Shown here: one piece after another, positions 1 through 12,900 of the stretch
How the letters are laid out: each line of letters begins with the position of its first letter
How positions within the stretch are numbered: the stretch's first letter is position 1
Translations under genes and position numbers: made by a program
From: Liolophura sinensis
Lineage: Eukaryota; Mollusca; Polyplacophora; Chitonida; Chitonidae
Reading direction: 5' to 3'
Assembly: GCF_032854445.1 (NCBI RefSeq)
Contig: NC_088300.1
Span: forward strand, 43,703,682 to 43,767,681
DNA length: 64,000 nucleotides
Notes under the pieces: model-generated
The model's input: only the letters and a program-made list of their open reading frames with translations
Database searches by the model: none
Told to the model about the DNA's origin: nothing

Positions 1-745
1 ACATTGTTTTTTCCATCGGGTTTTAACCTATACACAAGAATATTTTGCCTACATCAAGGAAATCAGGCAGAAAATCATGTTGTACTTGGATATTTATAAT
101 TTATGATGAAACCCATGAGGTATATAGAGCCACATTCAAATCTCTGGCAAAGTACAAGCGTGAATGAAAAATGCACTAGCCAGCTGAAAAATATCGTGCT
201 ATTGCTCACCTGGACACACCTTTAGTTGATGCTAGATTCAAAGATGACCTCGCAAACCAAGGCCTGTCCATTTGCAGGAAAACTTGTCTTCAATCAATGA
301 GGCCAACAGTACCACTTTGACACAGATGCATCAAGATAGGGTGACACTTATAACAAGGAAAATTCCTTGCTCTGAGCGAATGTGCATGTTTTTGTCTTGT
401 ACAATCAAATCTGAATGTATTTCACGCTGCTTTAACCAATATTTCCCTGGTACAAAGATTTAGAGAGTAAGATTTATAATGAACAGAACAAATACCACAC
501 TTTACAGGTGTCAAATCGCAGTTAAGCCCGAAAACACCATAACACTGCTTGGTCAACATGATTACTGACAATGATGTACAGGTCTGAGCCATATGCCACC
601 TGGGTGAAAGCTAGCGCAACCATATAAGCCAATTCAGTTTTTAACAAAGTTTCCATGTAAATGTACTCTAAAGTTTGAAAAACCAATAGCATGGGTAGAA
701 AATACATGTATACGCTGTATACAACCTCTAACTACATGGGTGAAA
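1..745. other. No gene recognised
   Basis: AT-rich non-coding sequence. Only short open frames without family resemblance or splice context are present. I see no repeat or RNA gene in it. Confidence 0.6.
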
Positions 746-749
746 AACA

Positions 750-1375
750 AAGACATTAAATGGTTAGTGTCTGCCTTGAAATTGGGAGACCTGGGATCAA
801 ACCCAGGTCGTGTCAAGATTTTATTTATTTATTTGATTGTTGTTATACGCCCCACTCAAGAATATTTCACTTATACGACAGCGGCAAGCATTATGGTGGG
901 AGGAAACCCGGCAGAGCCCGGGAGAAACCCATGACCATCTGCAGGTTGCTGGCAGACCTTTCCATTTACGGCCAGAGAGGATGGCAGCATGAGCTGGACT
1001 TGAACTCACAGCGACCGCATTGGTGAAAGGTTTCTGGGTCATTATGCTACGCTAGCGTGCTAACCAACTGAGCCACAGAGGCCCCATAAAGACTTTAAAA
1101 ATAGTACTTGTTACTGCCTTGCTTGGTGCTTGGCGCTCAGCACTGAGAGGTTAGAGCAAGGAAACAGGACTGGTTGGCCAGGTGTCAGCATAACGTAACT
1201 GGGTAGGGTGTCATGTCTGGTGTCTTGAGCGTGATACTTCAGTGGCGGCATCACTTTGACAGCATGGACTTGCCCTGCCACAATAAGACACAGTATACAT
1301 ATATACATACATCTGATGACATCTCATCGTCATGTGACTGAAAAATTGTTCAGTACGACATTAAACCCCAAGCAT
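750..1375 (+). mobile_element. SINE-B, near full length, split by a nested SINE
   Basis: The head near 770-812 carries a tRNA B-box-like segment (gggatcaaaccc). The body resumes after a nested insertion at about 1089 (aagactttaaaaatagtac) and ends with gtacgacattaaaccccaag near 1370. The body matches a second copy at 33380-33620 almost throughout. The family is a tRNA-derived SINE type seen in molluscs; I do not assign a subfamily name. The 5' edge is uncertain by some tens of bases. Confidence 0.8.
824..1088 (-). mobile_element. SINE-A, full length, nested inside SINE-B
   Basis: On the minus strand this is a tRNA-derived SINE: head tggctcagttggttagcacg next to 1080, B-box region near 1000-1015, central domain with a cataatgctt motif, and a tail rich in AAAT near 824-840. 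It is flanked by a 9-bp target duplication with one mismatch (aagatttta 815-823 and aagacttta 1089-1097), which falls inside SINE-B. SINE-A therefore inserted after SINE-B. Confidence 0.85.
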
Positions 1376-3184
1376 GTATATTTACATAAAGACTTTATTT
1401 AGCTGTCCACGCTAGCCTTGACAATATAAGTTAGTGAGATGTACACCCATAAATACTAGTTGTGCTCAAGTCCAACCGATTGAAAAAAAAAAAATCTGTT
1501 GAAATGACGAAAATTAAAGAAACCTAGTAAAGATATCACCATCATGTTACGAAAAGTGTGTTCCAAATTTCAGTGTTCAATGTTAACATTAATAAGGTAG
1601 TGAGATGTTCAGCTGACAAGGTAACGATAGAACAGAAATTTGTCCTAGCCCAAAATCTGTACATTCCTGTGCCACAGGAAAAAAACAGCATACAAAACTG
1701 TGTTCAGAAGTGATGCAAGTCATTACCATGGTGATAAAAATGCGTGCATCAAATCTGAATGAGATAAAGCTAGTCAGTTTATGATAAATCCCGGTCACAA
1801 GATAGGCACATATGCACACAGATATGTACAATATGTCCACACTGCAGATACATGTAGCACTGCGTTGATGGATTGCTTGTAGTCAAAATCATTAAAGTCA
1901 TTCAAAAATTTTTGACTTATAAGATATGGTTGTCAGTTTAATGGGAGGGGGGTACTCAGTAATGGCCCATGTTAAAAGACATTTTGTAGGATGCTACAAA
2001 ATTGACCAACTATAATACAGGGCACGGTTTGAATCTACATCATGGTGCAGGAAAATCTCATGCTTATGGCAGTCACAGTTTACAACATTAACACTTTACA
2101 CTTTACTTTGGTTTAAACAAACATGGTCACAACTGAAAACTGAGAATAAAATATTGTACAAAAGCTGCAGGAAAAAAAAACAGAGCAATGTCCCACTAAG
2201 TAAGTAACAGATTAAGCAAGTAACAAATACAAATCCGCAAAAAGCTGATGCCCTCAGTAAATGAATCACAAAGAGAACCCAAAAAATACCCTCACAAGTT
2301 AAAAACGGGTTGTACATGTATGTAGCGAGGTTTCAAAATGCCTGATTATCAGGACAAAGCTGTTAACTTTAGTGGAGATTAGAAAGTCATTTGCTACATA
2401 TTACATTACCGTACCATGTAGCTTCTACATGTAAAATAATACATGATGGCCTAAAGTGTTACAGAACAGGTGCAAAAGAAATATATTACATAAAACAGGG
2501 TATATGAATATCAAATCCTGTAAAGAAACTCACGTTATAGTTAAATATGTGTATTCAAGATACAAGTACTTCAGATATTCAGGCAGTGTGATAAATTTGC
2601 ATTTATCACCATAACATATACAGGTATAAACAATATACATTTACAACAGATAAAAATGGAGATCCTACCTGTGTGTACATGCCAAATGGGAAATGAGAAA
2701 TACCAGTTTCGTTTCTTTCAACATTAAATATATTTCCATGATGTAAGGTCTGCTTACAACAAGACAGTCTATAAAAGAGTACTACAGTTTATAATGCTGC
2801 CTCACTGAATCATATTCCAAAGACACTCAACGTATTATGCTGGTTATGTAGTGATTCAATGTCATAAATACTGGGCCAACTAAACATGTTTTCTTTAAAT
2901 GCTGACTATTGACTGCTACAGATTTAGTTGAGGTGTTTAGAATCCTATTCAAGAATATTACTATAATACAGTCTCAGATAACAATGTGTAATTGATTGAT
3001 AAAACTTAGTTCAGGAAAATCATTAGGGACAGTATAAGTATCTAAATATAGCTGCCAAAGCAGCGATGCCAGGGTTCAAGCCGGTATTGGCGGCCTATTC
3101 GGTGTCACTTCCAGTTACCTGCATGGTGTCCATGCACAGATATATAACCAATTTAATGAGAAAGCCTACATTCTTCCTAGTTAT

Positions 3185-3800
3185 TAGTGCATTGTAAATA
3201 CATATATATTGTATATAATATGTATGTAGATGTGCCAAAAGAGTAAACTTTGGGCAATATTTGAAGGCGTGCAAGTCCCCTCTTTTTTAACACAGCCCAA
3301 CGATTTTCACCATACATAGAGTACATATGTAGCGCTTTGCACTCAGTGATTTTTGGCTTTACAACCATAACAGTTTTCTGCCTCATGAACTTTAAAAATG
3401 GGGACAATTGCACTTTCAAAAAAAAAAAAAAAATACCATAGTATACATCGAAGGAAAAAAATAAGACCAGATTCATGATCAGGACATCAAGCTTCTTCAG
3501 GTGGCATACTTACAAAGTTTCTGCATTCATCCTAGACACGAACAGAGTGTGTATGCATTATATAAGATACACTTGTAAATGTGCCAAAATGTAGTTTATC
3601 AGCCTTTTGTCAAATTTTGAAACCCTGTACATCCTGTATTTATGAAGACGGCTCGAAGATTTTCAGCATACATCCAGTACATATGTAGTCCCTTCCACTT
3701 AGCAATTTTGAAATCTTTGCTTGTAAGAGCACATCTCTGAGACAGTCACTTTCCTGAGTTTTACACATTTCTGTTGAGCATCTTTTCAAAAGCTGTTTTT
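3185..3800. repeat. Diverged tandem duplication of about 350 bp
   Basis: Segments near 3185-3480 and 3545-3800 share the order of several landmarks: tgtgccaaaa, then gattttcacc/gattttcagc followed by catacat, agtacatatgtag, and an ttgcact/tttgca end. Similarity is patchy, so the duplication is old. No function can be inferred. Confidence 0.45.
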
Positions 3801-6639
3801 CAATTTTGAAAAAATGTAAAAATGGCATTTTTGCATTTTGCATGCAATCAGATCAGCGGTACTGATGAAGCAGTTTTCTTTAGATTTCCATACTTCTCCA
3901 ATATGGCCTAAAAGTTGGTCACAGGTGGGTAAAGTTTTATACTCCAGCAGGTAGCCTAAGCGATTTGGTAACGAACATGTGTAGAAAGTTAACAGCTGTG
4001 ACACGCAGTTTTCTCGCAAAAGGAAAAAAACAGCCGTGAGAGAAGAAGAAAAATAATTTAACAAGAACAAAAGTATTCCAAGATATTGTTCTTGTTCAGA
4101 TATTTTTTTCTTCTAGAGTTTGGAAGCCTATTAATAAAAACAAATAATCCTAGAAGATACAATAGGGATTCAAGTCGGAATGGCTTGAGCCCCTAATAAT
4201 CCTAACAGTCAAGCCTGAATAATACATGCAAATACATTTGATAGCTCTATATCCTTTATGTATGGTTAATGACATCATCACTATTCATTATTTTAAATAC
4301 ATATATTATGCATATTCCAAACTGCTGTCAAAATATAATTTATAGAGCTTGTTACAGGTACTTTGGAAATTGGGTGTATAGAAGACAGAGACATACATCA
4401 TAACCATGTGGATTATACTTTACAGATACCTGTTCTGTTAGGTTAAACGGACAGTGCTATTATACTTAATGTAGTATACTCAAAACAGTCAACAACAACA
4501 AAAAAAAGGGCAAGCTATGATAAGTATACAAAGCACTAATATTTTTCCCAACAGGCAGATCATGTAATTTGATTTGATTCTGTATTAAAAACACATTTTG
4601 TTTTTCTTCCTTTCATACTGGTAGCGATAATTTTAATCAATGAGCCCCGAAAGATACTTATGGCAATTTCATAACAAAGCCCCTTAAGACATCCAGCCCA
4701 TAACGTAATCAAATCAGAATACAAGATTACCACTACAAAGCATTTGCACGAAGAATTGCACATGAAATTACATATTGCAAAGAGACCAGTACACATTTTT
4801 CTAAAATGATATTTTCATTTTAAGTTTAAATTCCACTTTTGACTACTCACTGTATTTGGTACAAAGCCTTTTTTTTGGTTTACATTTCAATCAGTTCATA
4901 AAGAATTAATAAACTTCGTATAAAATCACTCTGCAGAAGAAACATATTTACTCATATAAATATTGTTTCCAGCAGAGATACATGCGCACGCGCACGCACA
5001 CGTTGCGTTAGCTTCTAATGTTCTAAAATCACTCTCACTTACTTAATACATATTCACAAATATGTAATACTGTTCAAATTTTTTTGCATAAAATATAAAT
5101 CGATAAAATGGATAAACTCAGCATAGAAAAAAATATGGTTAAACATATAGATTAAAAGACATTACATTCATGATTTGTTTTAATTACATGTGCATTTCAC
5201 AATACTGACAACATCTGACATTTTTAGGTGGTAAAAATCATTAAAATTAACGCACTGTGAACAATATACTCCTAAGTGACCACATATTTTGAGACCAAAA
5301 CGGGGGTGTTCCTACCATAATAAAAACAGCATGATCTAATGATTCTATGTTTTGAATACTGGACTGTATTTTCAGTAAATCCCCATAATTTCATGAAGGA
5401 TTATCTGACATTTACTTTTTATCATATAAAAACTCAGGTGATTTTTTCACCAACTGGCACCTCAGGGTGACTGGCTGGTGAAAGCTTCCATGAATTTTTA
5501 GGTGATTTTATTAATTACTGTCCTTAGAAAAAAAAGGAGCAAAAGAAAAGTTTAGGAGCAAAAGAAAAATGAGGAGCAAAAAAAAAATGAGGGGCAAGAC
5601 CAAAGTAATGAACAAGACCTAAACAATGTAACATCATGCCACTTCCGCTCATGGTGTAACACAGTTACTCCCGATGGCGTAGGTCAATAACGTAACTGTT
5701 GTTCCTTTGGGAAAAGCTTTTGATGTGTTTGCATCAAATCATTTCCCTTTCTACGCTACACGCACAATAAACAATTGCAACCAATTTTAAAGCAATACCT
5801 CCAAGGACCCATATGCCAAAATGGAAAATTTTCCCACTGGCAAAACTGAACATTTGTTAAATTCACACGAATACATTTTCACAATTTTCCTCTCATTAGG
5901 AAACGGTGAGCTTTTTCCACACATAACATATATATATGTTGACGAACATAGTTTAGTTCAAAGCTTAGCTGTATTCTGGTCACCTACATGTACATGTGTG
6001 TATTATATTAAGCTGTTGTATCCCAAATGACTCTGTAATAGTGACTCTGTAAATGCTGTAATAGTAACTCTGTAAATGCTGTAATAGCCCTTGTGCATAC
6101 TCACAAGCAAAAGGGTGATGGAGACACATGTAACAGAGAAGTTACATGTAGTTTCCCCGTTGCCTTCAATGAATTAGCCTACCTGGGTTAACTGATTACT
6201 TTATATTTTTCAACCACAATTATGACGTAAACCAAAGCATCTGGTGTACAATGGTGAGGACTGATCGCTGACATGAACGAGAAGAAAGTGAATAATTGAG
6301 AAGACAGGTCATCCTACTCGCCATAATTCAAAAGTCTATGTAGTGCCCAATGTTTCAGAATTTCCCATGGAAAAACAGTGTTACTCAAACTTTTGCAAAT
6401 ATATATTTCCCAGTGTTCTCAAAATTTAGCTTCTGGTGTGTTTAACAATAATACAATTCTCCCTCATTACAATGTAGTTATTAGTTGGTAAACCCGTCTA
6501 CCGTGCTATAGGTGAAGCATGTTGTGTCAACTTTGTTAGCCTGAACTGACATACAATATAAGAAGAGGTATAGTATGATGCTGGATGTCAGGTGAAGACC
6601 AAATCAGCCTAATATCATGGCTTCACTGAATAACTACAA

Positions 6640-6840
6640 GGTAATCAAGCCTCTGAGTGCAAAGGAGACAGAAAATCGGAAGCTTTTCTTCACTGAAACA
6701 TTTGAAAGTGTTTTAAATTTGATGCAGATGTGCCCAATAACATCTTTGTGAAAAATCTGGGGGACACATTTGTGACCCCATGAACGGCACAAATAGCACG
6801 TTGTAATGAAACATGTTATGATGAGAGATCGGTGTATTAT
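6640..6840. repeat. Dispersed repeat, copy 1
   Basis: Shares several blocks in the same order with 19750-19905: caagcctctgagtgcaaagg, then ggggacacatttgtgac, then gagatcggtgtatta. Diverged copy of an unnamed interspersed element lying just downstream of the decarboxylase stop codon. Confidence 0.5.
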
Positions 6841-6967
6841 TGGTATTTTACAATGCTTGCTTATAATTGAGTAATAATTTAAAGCTTTCCATTTTTTCTT
6901 TCAAGCAGAAATGTATTGGAGGAGACAGAAAGTTGAAGACATAGCCAATGAGAAGTTATTCTTTAAC

Positions 6968-9900
6968 TTAACCAATGGCAAGGAAGTGCATAAGGTCACT
7001 TTTGTTTTCTGCTGGGCTGGTGGTTGGTCGACCGAGAGTTTTACGACTGCCCTTCCTGGTCCTGATCTCTAGCAATACGGGTCCCTCACTGTCTCTCATC
7101 ATCTGCACCATGTCCTTCACCTCTGCTTCAGTGGTCGCCATCCAGGCCTGTGCGAGAACAGATAACAAGGAATGAGGTGAAAAGTAATCATGGAATAAAA
7201 ATACCTTAAAGAGCTACTCCACTTTCATGCAAGCGATACGTTTAGCTTATGTACATGATTATAAGTAACAGAGCTAATTAACAACGTGATTCTACAGGAT
7301 TTATGATGAATAATATGTCCTGCATTATTTGTACTTCAGGAGTCCTCAGAAACAAAATCTTTGTGTCACTAAAATACATGTATGCCTCATGTGATGCCAG
7401 TAATATTCTTTTGTATAACACTGGAGCAGGCAGATAAGATATCCATTAAAAGCGGTTATACTGGACTGACATTAGGATCAACAAGACGCCACGTTTTCTT
7501 ATGTGACATCATACCAGGTGGTTCTATTGCTGTATGCTGGAGATCAACATATGATTGCCATTATACATGAGCTAAAGACAAAGCTTAACCTTCAATTCAT
7601 GTATGAGAGCCCACTATGCAGGAACTAAAACTTAACCTTCAATTCTTGTATGAGAGCCCACTATACACGAGCTAAAAGAAAAAGCTTAACCTCCAATTCA
7701 TGTATAAGAGCCCATTATACAGAAGCTAAAAAAAAAAAGCTTAATCGGACACCGTCGCTTTTCCCCACTCTCACAGTACTTCACCTTACTTCATACCTGT
7801 GGGCGAGCTAAAAACAGAGCTTTAATAACCTGCACTTGGTCTCAATCCTTATCATTTCGCCCTGCTTTTAAGATACATAGAATTTGATACTGGGGTAGCT
7901 CTTTTAACGTCTCAATGTCTATTAAAATTCATGTTGAGTTTTCCAACTCACTGTATTTATTATTTATTTTATTGCTGTTTTATACCATTCTCAGAATATC
8001 TCACTCACGCGACGACGGCCAGCATTATGGAATGAGGAAACCGTGCAGACCCTGGAGGAATGAACTCACTGTAAGATACCTGATTTAGACGATCTTTGAC
8101 AAACTAATGTGAAATCTGTAAACTACTATACTGAAAACAAGACTGCTCAATCAACAACACAATGCAGCTAGTTTGTTCATTAGACTTACATCTTTGTATC
8201 CACAAGCCTTGGCGATGCCAGTGAAGGAGAAGGTATCGAAGTTTTGAGCATCGGTTGGCTGGCCTCCTACAGAGTCGTGAGATCCATTATTCAAAATCAC
8301 ATGTTTGAAATTTTTTAGTCCTTGAGCTCCTATACTAGCCATAGCACCCAAATGCATGATTGCAGCACCATCACCGTCTAAACAAAACACCTGAGAAACA
8401 AAAGATACAACCATGGGAATACACTGTACGATATATATGCATGAAAAAAAAAAAGAGATATAGGCTACAAGTACATGAAAATATAGAAAAAAGACAAAAA
8501 GGGCTGTAAACAACACAGAGCCATGTCCATTTAACCTAAAATATAAAATGCAAATATTATACAATGGACTATTAAAATTGAGTTCATACAAGTTACAAGC
8601 TGTGGTTACTGAAGTTATGGCATAAAATCAATACGTCACTCCATCCCCCATACCCTTCACTTGTGACCTAATCAAAAAAGTCTAGCTCATGCTGGCCCTC
8701 CTTTCCAGTCGTATGTGGGAAGGTCTTCCAGCAAACATGCTGAAGGTCATGGGTTTTGCCATTCCTCTACATCGTTTCCTCCCACTGGGAAGGGTTATGA
8801 TGTAAAACCCTAACCAAATACTTCAACCAGGGACTGGAGGGGGGTGGGGGGCGGATAACTTTGCTAAACATTCCCCTCTCATGTCACTTTTTTTTCTCTC
8901 ACACACATTGGAGGACATGTTACACTTGAATCTGTATCAGAAAGGGCAGGGATTGGAGGGTGGGGTGGGGTGGGGGTTTAACTTTGCTAAACATTCCCCT
9001 CTCATGTCACTTTTTTTCTCTCACACACACTGGAGGACATGTTAGATTTAAATCTGTATCGGACGGGGTGGTGGGAGAGGAAGAACTTTGCTAAACATTC
9101 CTTTCTCACGTCTCCTTTGCTCACACACACTCTGGAGGGCATGCTACATTTGAATCTGTATTGAAAGGGGTGGGGGGTGGGAGGAACTTTGATGAACATC
9201 CCCTTCTCACGTCTCCTTTGCTCACACACACACTGAAGGGCATGCTACATTTGAATCTGTATTGAAAGGGGTGGGAGGAACTTTGATGAACATTCCCTTC
9301 TCACGTCTCCTTTGCTCACACACACACTGGAGGACATGCTACATTTGAATCTGTATCGGACGGGGTGGTGCGAGAGGAAGAACTTTGCTAAACATTCCCT
9401 TCTCACGTCTCCTTTGCTCTCACACACACTGGAGGACATGCTATATTTGAATCTGTATTGAAAGGGGTGGGGGGTGGGAGGAACTTTGATGAACATTCCC
9501 TTCTCACGTCTCCTTTGCTCTCACACACACTGGAGGACATGCTATATTTGAATCTGTATTGAAGGGGGTGGGGGGTGGGAGGAACTTTGATGAACATTCC
9601 CTTCTCATGCCTCTCCTTTTCTATCGCATACAATACTTCACTTTCTCTATTCAGACCGACTTTACATTTTACCTGTCTCTTTGGTTTGGATAATGCTACA
9701 CCTAAAGCTATGCTAGAGGCATGTCCCATAGACCCCACAGTAAGGAAGTCTCGCTCATGGCCCTGGCCTTTTGCAACCCTGTGAAAACACAAAATATTGT
9801 TTACAGTACATGTTTACGTTAATGTAAACAGGTACATGTATTGAAAACAAGAGGTATAAATTCAAAACTTTCCTCCTGAAAGGCACATTACTCCCCACCT

Positions 9901-12900
9901 CTTCCCCTAATAAACACTGGCTGGAAATCCCTCATGATAAAACTTTTACTGTGAAAACTTACATTACAATATTAGATTAAATTCACTGAATTTATATCCC
10001 ATGCTATTAAAAAAAGGGTGAAAAACTGATGAATGGATCAAGCTGGGTTTTGACCTTGATCTGAGGAGCCGAATATTAATCTGAACTGGACAACAAGTTC
10101 TTATGATTACACAGAAATGTTCAAATTTCTGCACAGATCTGGCTGGTTTTCAACCTTAATATGAGGTTACACAAAATGGGCCTGCGCCAAATTTTACCAA
10201 AATCAAAAACTGTCTTGGTCAATTATTATATAGAAACCAACCATCTATGAGAATCACAGAATTCATTAAATATGCAAACTTCTCAAACTTGATCTGAGTT
10301 TTCACCCTACATATACAAAATTTCATAAAAATTGAACAGTATTTGGAATTTTTTTTTAGAAATGTGGGATAAAAACCAGGAAGAAAACCCTCTAGAAACA
10401 AAGCAATAAGCTACAAGTAAGCTCTGAAGTTTGCCTGTGGTTGTGAAACACTATTACAGCATGTTCTAATACATGGATACGAGTGAAATGGCAGTGTAAA
10501 ATGACATCACCAAACCTGTATTCAAACAGTTCTCTGGAGACCATCCCTGTTGTACTAATGACAACATCTTTATCTCGAAGTGTGTCCACAACAGACTTCA
10601 TCGCCTCTTCTCTTGATAGTGGAAATCTGGGGACAGAGATATAAAAAACAAAACATTTGGAACATACTCATAATATTACTTACTGTTAGTTTTAAGGGTT
10701 TAGAAATTAAGGCAGTACTAAGGGGAAATCACAGCACTTCACTACATGACAAATGTCCTGACATAAGTCTGCAGCCAATATGGGTGCCGGCAAAGAGCAA
10801 GTGGACTCCAGGCAGCAGCCTTCAGCCCACACAGCCAATATGGGTGTCGGCAAAGAGCAAGTGGACTCCAGGCAGCAGCCTTCAGCCCACACAGCCAATA
10901 TGGGTGTCGGCAAAGAGCAAGTTGACTCCGGACAGCAGCCTTCAGCCCACACAGCCAATATGGGTGTCAGCAAAGAGCAAGTGGACTCCGGGCAGCAGCC
11001 TTCGGTCCACACAGCCAACATGGGTGCCGGCAAAGAGCAAGTGGACTCCGGGCAGCAGCCTTCGGCCCACACAGCCAATATGGGTGCCGGCAAAGAGCAA
11101 GTGGACTCCGGGCAGGAGCCTTCAGTCTACACAGCCAATATGGGTGCCAGCAAAGAGCGAGCGGACTCTGGGCAGCAGCCGTCGGTCCACACAGCCAATA
11201 TGGGTGCCGGCAAAGAGCAAGCAGTCTCCAGCAGCAGCCTTCGGTCCACACAGCCAATATGTGTGCCGGCAAAGAGCAAGTGGACTCCGGGCAGCAGCCT
11301 TCAGTCCACACAGCCAACATGGGTGCCGGCAAAGAGCAAGCAAACTCTGGGCAGCAACCTTCGCTCCACACAGCCAATATGGGTGCCAGCAAAGAGCATG
11401 CCGTCTCCGGCAGCAGCCTTCGGTCCACACAGCCAATATGGGTGCCAGCAAAGAGCAAGCAGACTCCGGGCAGCAGCCTTCGGTCCACACAGCCAATATG
11501 GGTGCCAGCAAAGAGCAAGCAGACTCCGGGCAGCAGCCTTCGGTCCACACAGCCAATATGGGTGCCGACAAAGAGCAAGCAGACTCCGGGCAGCAGCCTT
11601 CGGTCCACACAGACCAATATGGGTGCCGGCAAAGAGCAACTGGCAAAGTGTAGAATGGCAAAGTGTAGCCTTCAGTGCACACAGCCAATGCGGCCTATAC
11701 TATGAAACCATAGTTACTTTGCTATTACTGATAAAACTTTATTTGGACTTTATACCAAAATAAAGATACATGTAACTCCTGCTGAAGGTATGACTATCCC
11801 ACTGTTTTTCACATCAAAAAATATAATTTTCTGTATTTGTATCAAACCTTTTCTTGATAATGCATAAAAACTCTCAATACTCCATTTTGGAATATCAGAG
11901 GCAAAGGTATAAACTTGACTCATATGGAAAATTTTCACTTATGTGATGGCAATGAGTTTATTGTGAGTGGGGGAATCTGGAGTGTCTGGGGTAAACCACA
12001 GTACCCATTGTTCTCATATTTACCTGCACCCCTCAAATCATGGTGAGGTGTCTACCTTATGTTTAACAGGACCAGCTGAGAAAATAATTTAGTAAACGTC
12101 AGCTTACTCATGTGCTGCTGCAGTCTTCAGCTTGTACGGCAGAAAGGTTTGCCTTCTGACTAACAGACAATACGGTCCTCCAGTTGTCTCCATGTACTGT
12201 TTAGCAGTGTGCAACACCTCCAAAGCAAACAACATAACATGTAATTATGATAACCTTGTAGGGAAGTAGCACTTTTAAACATCAAACCACAGATCACTTC
12301 TAACAGTTATTTGAAAACAGTTAAGTAGTTAAAATTGGTTCACGAGTTTCAACATCAGACGTGATGAATATGTACAATTTTGTACGTAACAATTTTTCAG
12401 TCATATGTCGACGAAGAGACATTAAGGATGTGCATTTTTGGGAAGGCGTATGATTGCACCATATATAATGCTGTGTCCAGTGATAAGATTTTGCCAGATT
12501 ATCACTGTAGCGTCATTTGCCTTATAACTTAAAGCATGTTTATATCACTGCTGTCAAATTTACGGCTGGAGGAAACCAGAGTGCCCTTGACTAAACACAC
12601 TTTTTCTAACAAAGCCAACAAACTTCGTGACTTAATGCTACAGCTGAATTAATAAAATCTGGTTTTGAGTCTGTGACCTCATTGATCAGTAACTTATCAG
12701 GGAAGATGATATTATCCCAATGAAAGTCTTCTGTATGCCAGTTTGTTCTTAATACATGCTTAATTCATTTCCTTATAAGAAAAAAACAATACTAGAAAAG
12801 CCACAATGTTAACAGTTTTATTCAAGTTATTTCGTTAACCCGAGGACATTTCTGTTCCTGCTTACTACACCTGAACCCAATTGTAAAGGCCAAGGAACAT

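Larger units (their letters stand above)
1376..6967. other. 3' flank of the decarboxylase gene; no further gene seen
   Basis: AT-rich DNA downstream of the minus-strand stop codon at 6968. Part of it must be the 3' untranslated region, but I see no convincing polyadenylation signal close to the stop. It holds small tandem repeats (5521-5600, a 22-bp agGAGCAAAAGAAAA motif; 6020-6090, a roughly 24-bp CTCTGTAAATGCTGTAATAG motif). No open frame shows family resemblance. Confidence 0.5.

Noticed and set aside
8836..9610. Possible third array derived from a decarboxylase splice junction (exon 8 donor)
   Set aside because: The array stops about 60 bp from the donor, and its unit shows no similarity to exon 8 or its splice site.
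10768..11690. Regularly spaced repeat resembling a CRISPR array
   Set aside because: There are no unique spacers; units are contiguous 60-bp tandem copies in an animal intron.
10580..11763. Long open frames (up to 357 residues) on both strands
   Set aside because: They are generated by a stop-free 60-bp repeat whose period is a multiple of 3. All frames and both strands are open, and the block lies inside decarboxylase intron 6.
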